From Irpex lacteus (lineage: Eukaryota > Basidiomycota > Agaricomycetes > Polyporales > Irpicaceae), in the NCBI GenBank assembly GCA_001986395.2, contig MQVO02000010.1:620001-684000 (forward strand): a stretch of DNA of 64,000 nucleotides. Direction: 5' to 3'. Below are positions 62,401-64,000 of the stretch, piece by piece (within the stretch, counting starts at the first letter, position 1; every line of letters begins with the position of its first letter). Position numbers and translations under genes: made by a program. The notes below the pieces were generated by a model that did not search any database, was not told the DNA's origin, and saw only the letters and a program-made list of their open reading frames with translations.

Positions 62401-62622
62401 CTCTGGTCAAGCATCCCACGATACTGTGTTTGATCACTACGAGTTGATCGATGGATGTAAGTGCATATATTAGTCGGTCTCTGGTGTGTCGATGCTGACG
62501 TCGATATTGCAGCTCCTTTGGAGAAGGGTAGCAAGGTAGAGGAACTGGTCAGAAGCATCCGTGTGCTGAAGGGTCTCAAGCCAGACATCCCGTCGCTCGA
62601 CACATATTACGATAAGCTCTAA
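59425..62622 (+). CDS. eEF2 paralogue with lost GTPase motifs (start codon uncertain)
   Basis: Five exons (59425-59470, 59523-59711, 60257-62049, 62114-62456, 62513-62622) join to 826 aa without any frameshift or stop. Introns fall exactly where the true eEF2 has them, and the last three exons have identical lengths (1793, 343, 110 nt), so it arose by DNA duplication, not from mRNA. Changes cluster in the G domain: AHVDHGKST has become GHTDHGKVT, the switch-I region is four residues shorter and lacks IERG, and DSPGHVDF is [12 protein letters not shown] and the diphthamide loop DAIHRGGGQ remain. The MVNFTVD exons are missing; the first in-frame Met is at 59425. It could be a pseudogene still young, or a non-GTPase derivative under selection. 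Confidence 0.8.
59724..60215. mobile_element. 492-bp non-autonomous TIR element (MITE-like) in an intron
   Basis: The ends 59724-59748 and 60191-60215 are inverted repeats matching at 22 of 25 positions (outer bases CACCTC). CCC on both flanks (59721-59723, 60216-60218) fits a 3-bp target duplication. A second internal inverted repeat of 22 bp with one mismatch (59892-59913 / 60026-60047, core CGAAAAACC and TCGAAAAGTGAT) lies inside. No transposase frame. Removing the element plus one CCC leaves an intron of 50 nt, close to 59 nt in the parent gene. Confidence 0.75.
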
Positions 62623-64000
62623 ACGTTAAACTCTGACTGAACATTTGGAGAAGAAGTTTTTATTGTTATTTAAAGCTTGCGCTATTATGGCGTATTCTAC
62701 CTTCCCTCTCGCATGTTGTTTGGAGCTTCATGCATGGGCGCACGAGTAATGGTATATCGGAAGTGCGTCATCAGGAAACCTTGGTTCATGTGCGTTATAC
62801 TGACGCTCGAAACGGTGATGACCTCTCACACAGTTTACGCCTCCTTTTTCAGTTGCCCTCATCCTCGCTGGCTCTGAGAGACAGATCAAGCTATGTTGCG
62901 TGCGCCATTTGATCAGGGCATGGTAGGCAACCTGGACCGTGGGCTACAGCGAACGAAGCCCCATGGTCCGGGCCTTGCGGATAGAAGCTGAAAGAGCATC
63001 TGCACTGCTCACGTCTAGCCGCTATTCAATTTGCTTCACCTTGGCTCAGTGAAGGCAGAGTTACTCTAAGAGTGACGGTGAGGGGATCAGGGCCCTAGTC
63101 ATCCAGACGAAATGTATGTGGGCCTTTCAAGCTTCAAGTTACTCCTGTGCTTGGTATCTTACGACATCGGTATTTCACAGTTGTGCCATATTTCCGACCG
63201 CAGTTGCTGCGAGCTGGTCGGGTCTATATGCTATGGGCCTTATCTGGGCATCGTATGTGCACAGCAAACGTCTGATAGGAGGCTCACCTTGATAAGTGAC
63301 AGAATGCTCGTCAATTTTCTCATGCATCGTTCTCAATGATAATCTAGTGCGTACTTCCCAGAGACGCTTCCTCGGGTCGTAATCCACTAACCTGGACTCG
63401 TGGCTAAAGTAAAGATCGTAAGTAGCTGTGTCAAGTACATGCGGCTCACGGTTTCATTTCGATGTTCGGACGCTCATCGTATTCAATCCATAGGCCTAGG
63501 CGCCACGTGTTCCGTGTATCATACAGTGCAGCTGACAACGTTAACAGGTCCATGCATCTGTCCCTACGGACCCTATTAAGCAAGAGGGAGGCATGAACCG
63601 GGACAACGGTGGCGATAGGCACTCGATACGGACGGGAGCAGCTTATAGGACCTATCTGCATCATGGACCGTTCACATTACATTGTTCCATGCAGTGTTGC
63701 ATGAATGTATGGTACGCAACGTACCGATTGTCTGCAGAATCTGCAATCTTATAGGTATGTGCTACCTCATTACGATTGGTCTGCGTATCTCACAGCTATC
63801 GCCATCGATAATTTCAGTTGATGTCTGTGGCCGACTTGAAGACTCCCCCAGAGCTGGTGGGCATGCGCAATGTCGTTACCGTGAACGCAGTCCAGCACTT
63901 CGGATTGTGTTAAAATTACTGTGAGAACTCGGCTTCAATAGAAGCGTAGTCTGGAATAGCCACCGCTATCAGTGTACCCAATGAGTTCAACGTCGATCCT
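62623..64000. other. Right end of window, no gene seen
   Basis: Only short open frames; the first 100 bases probably form the 3' UTR of the eEF2 copy (AT-rich TTTTTATTGTTATTTAAAG near 62660). Confidence 0.5.

Overview
The window is nuclear DNA from a filamentous fungus, most probably a basidiomycete of the Agaricomycetes. The genes are densely packed and broken by many short (about 50-70 nt) GT-AG introns. The proteins are fungal: a PalI/Rim9 pH-sensing membrane protein, a GH5 mannanase carrying a fungal CBM1, a GPI-type PLC-like phosphodiesterase, a secreted agmatinase, and a large F-box-like family. No rRNA, tRNA or CRISPR was recognised. Every exon model reported with splice coordinates was checked by hand for donor, acceptor and a total length divisible by three.

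Layout. 1-13 kb: 5'-truncated condensin gene SMC4 (+), a convergent CDK-activating-kinase-like kinase (-), a weak minus-strand coding region, an unknown protein with a CxxC-x10-CxxC motif (+), and the first F-box-like gene (F1, +). 13-25 kb: an amino-acid transporter (-), then three F-box-like genes in a row (F2, F3, F4, all -). 25-37 kb: PLC-like phosphodiesterase (+), a tandem pair of small single-membrane-span proteins (+), elongation factor 2 (-), a divergent GNAT acetyltransferase (+) and PalI/Rim9 (+). 37-47 kb: secreted agmatinase (-), a DCAF11/LEC14B-like WD40 protein (-), a divergent TBL1/Sif2-like WD40 corepressor (+), and a CBM1-GH5 mannanase (+). 48-57 kb: three more F-box-like genes (F5, F6, F7, all +) with one weak minus-strand gene between F5 and F6. 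57-64 kb: a degraded GNAT fragment (-) next to a second, divergent eEF2 copy (+), then 1.4 kb without recognisable genes.

The two most notable systems are these. (1) A seven-member F-box-like family shares one three-exon, phase-1/phase-1 architecture. Six of the seven members also carry a common block of about 45 bp at 260-350 bp upstream of the start codon, always in the same orientation, although the flanking DNA does not align. (2) The eEF2-GNAT divergent pair was copied in inverted orientation about 30 kb away. In the copy the GNAT is a ruin, but the eEF2 open reading frame is intact through all retained exons while its P-loop and DxPGH GTPase motifs are lost. A 492-bp terminal-inverted-repeat element with a 3-bp target duplication sits inside one of its introns.

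Housekeeping genes (SMC4, eEF2, WD40 proteins, kinase) alternate with lineage-specific families and secreted enzymes. Nothing indicates a biosynthetic cluster or a lateral island.
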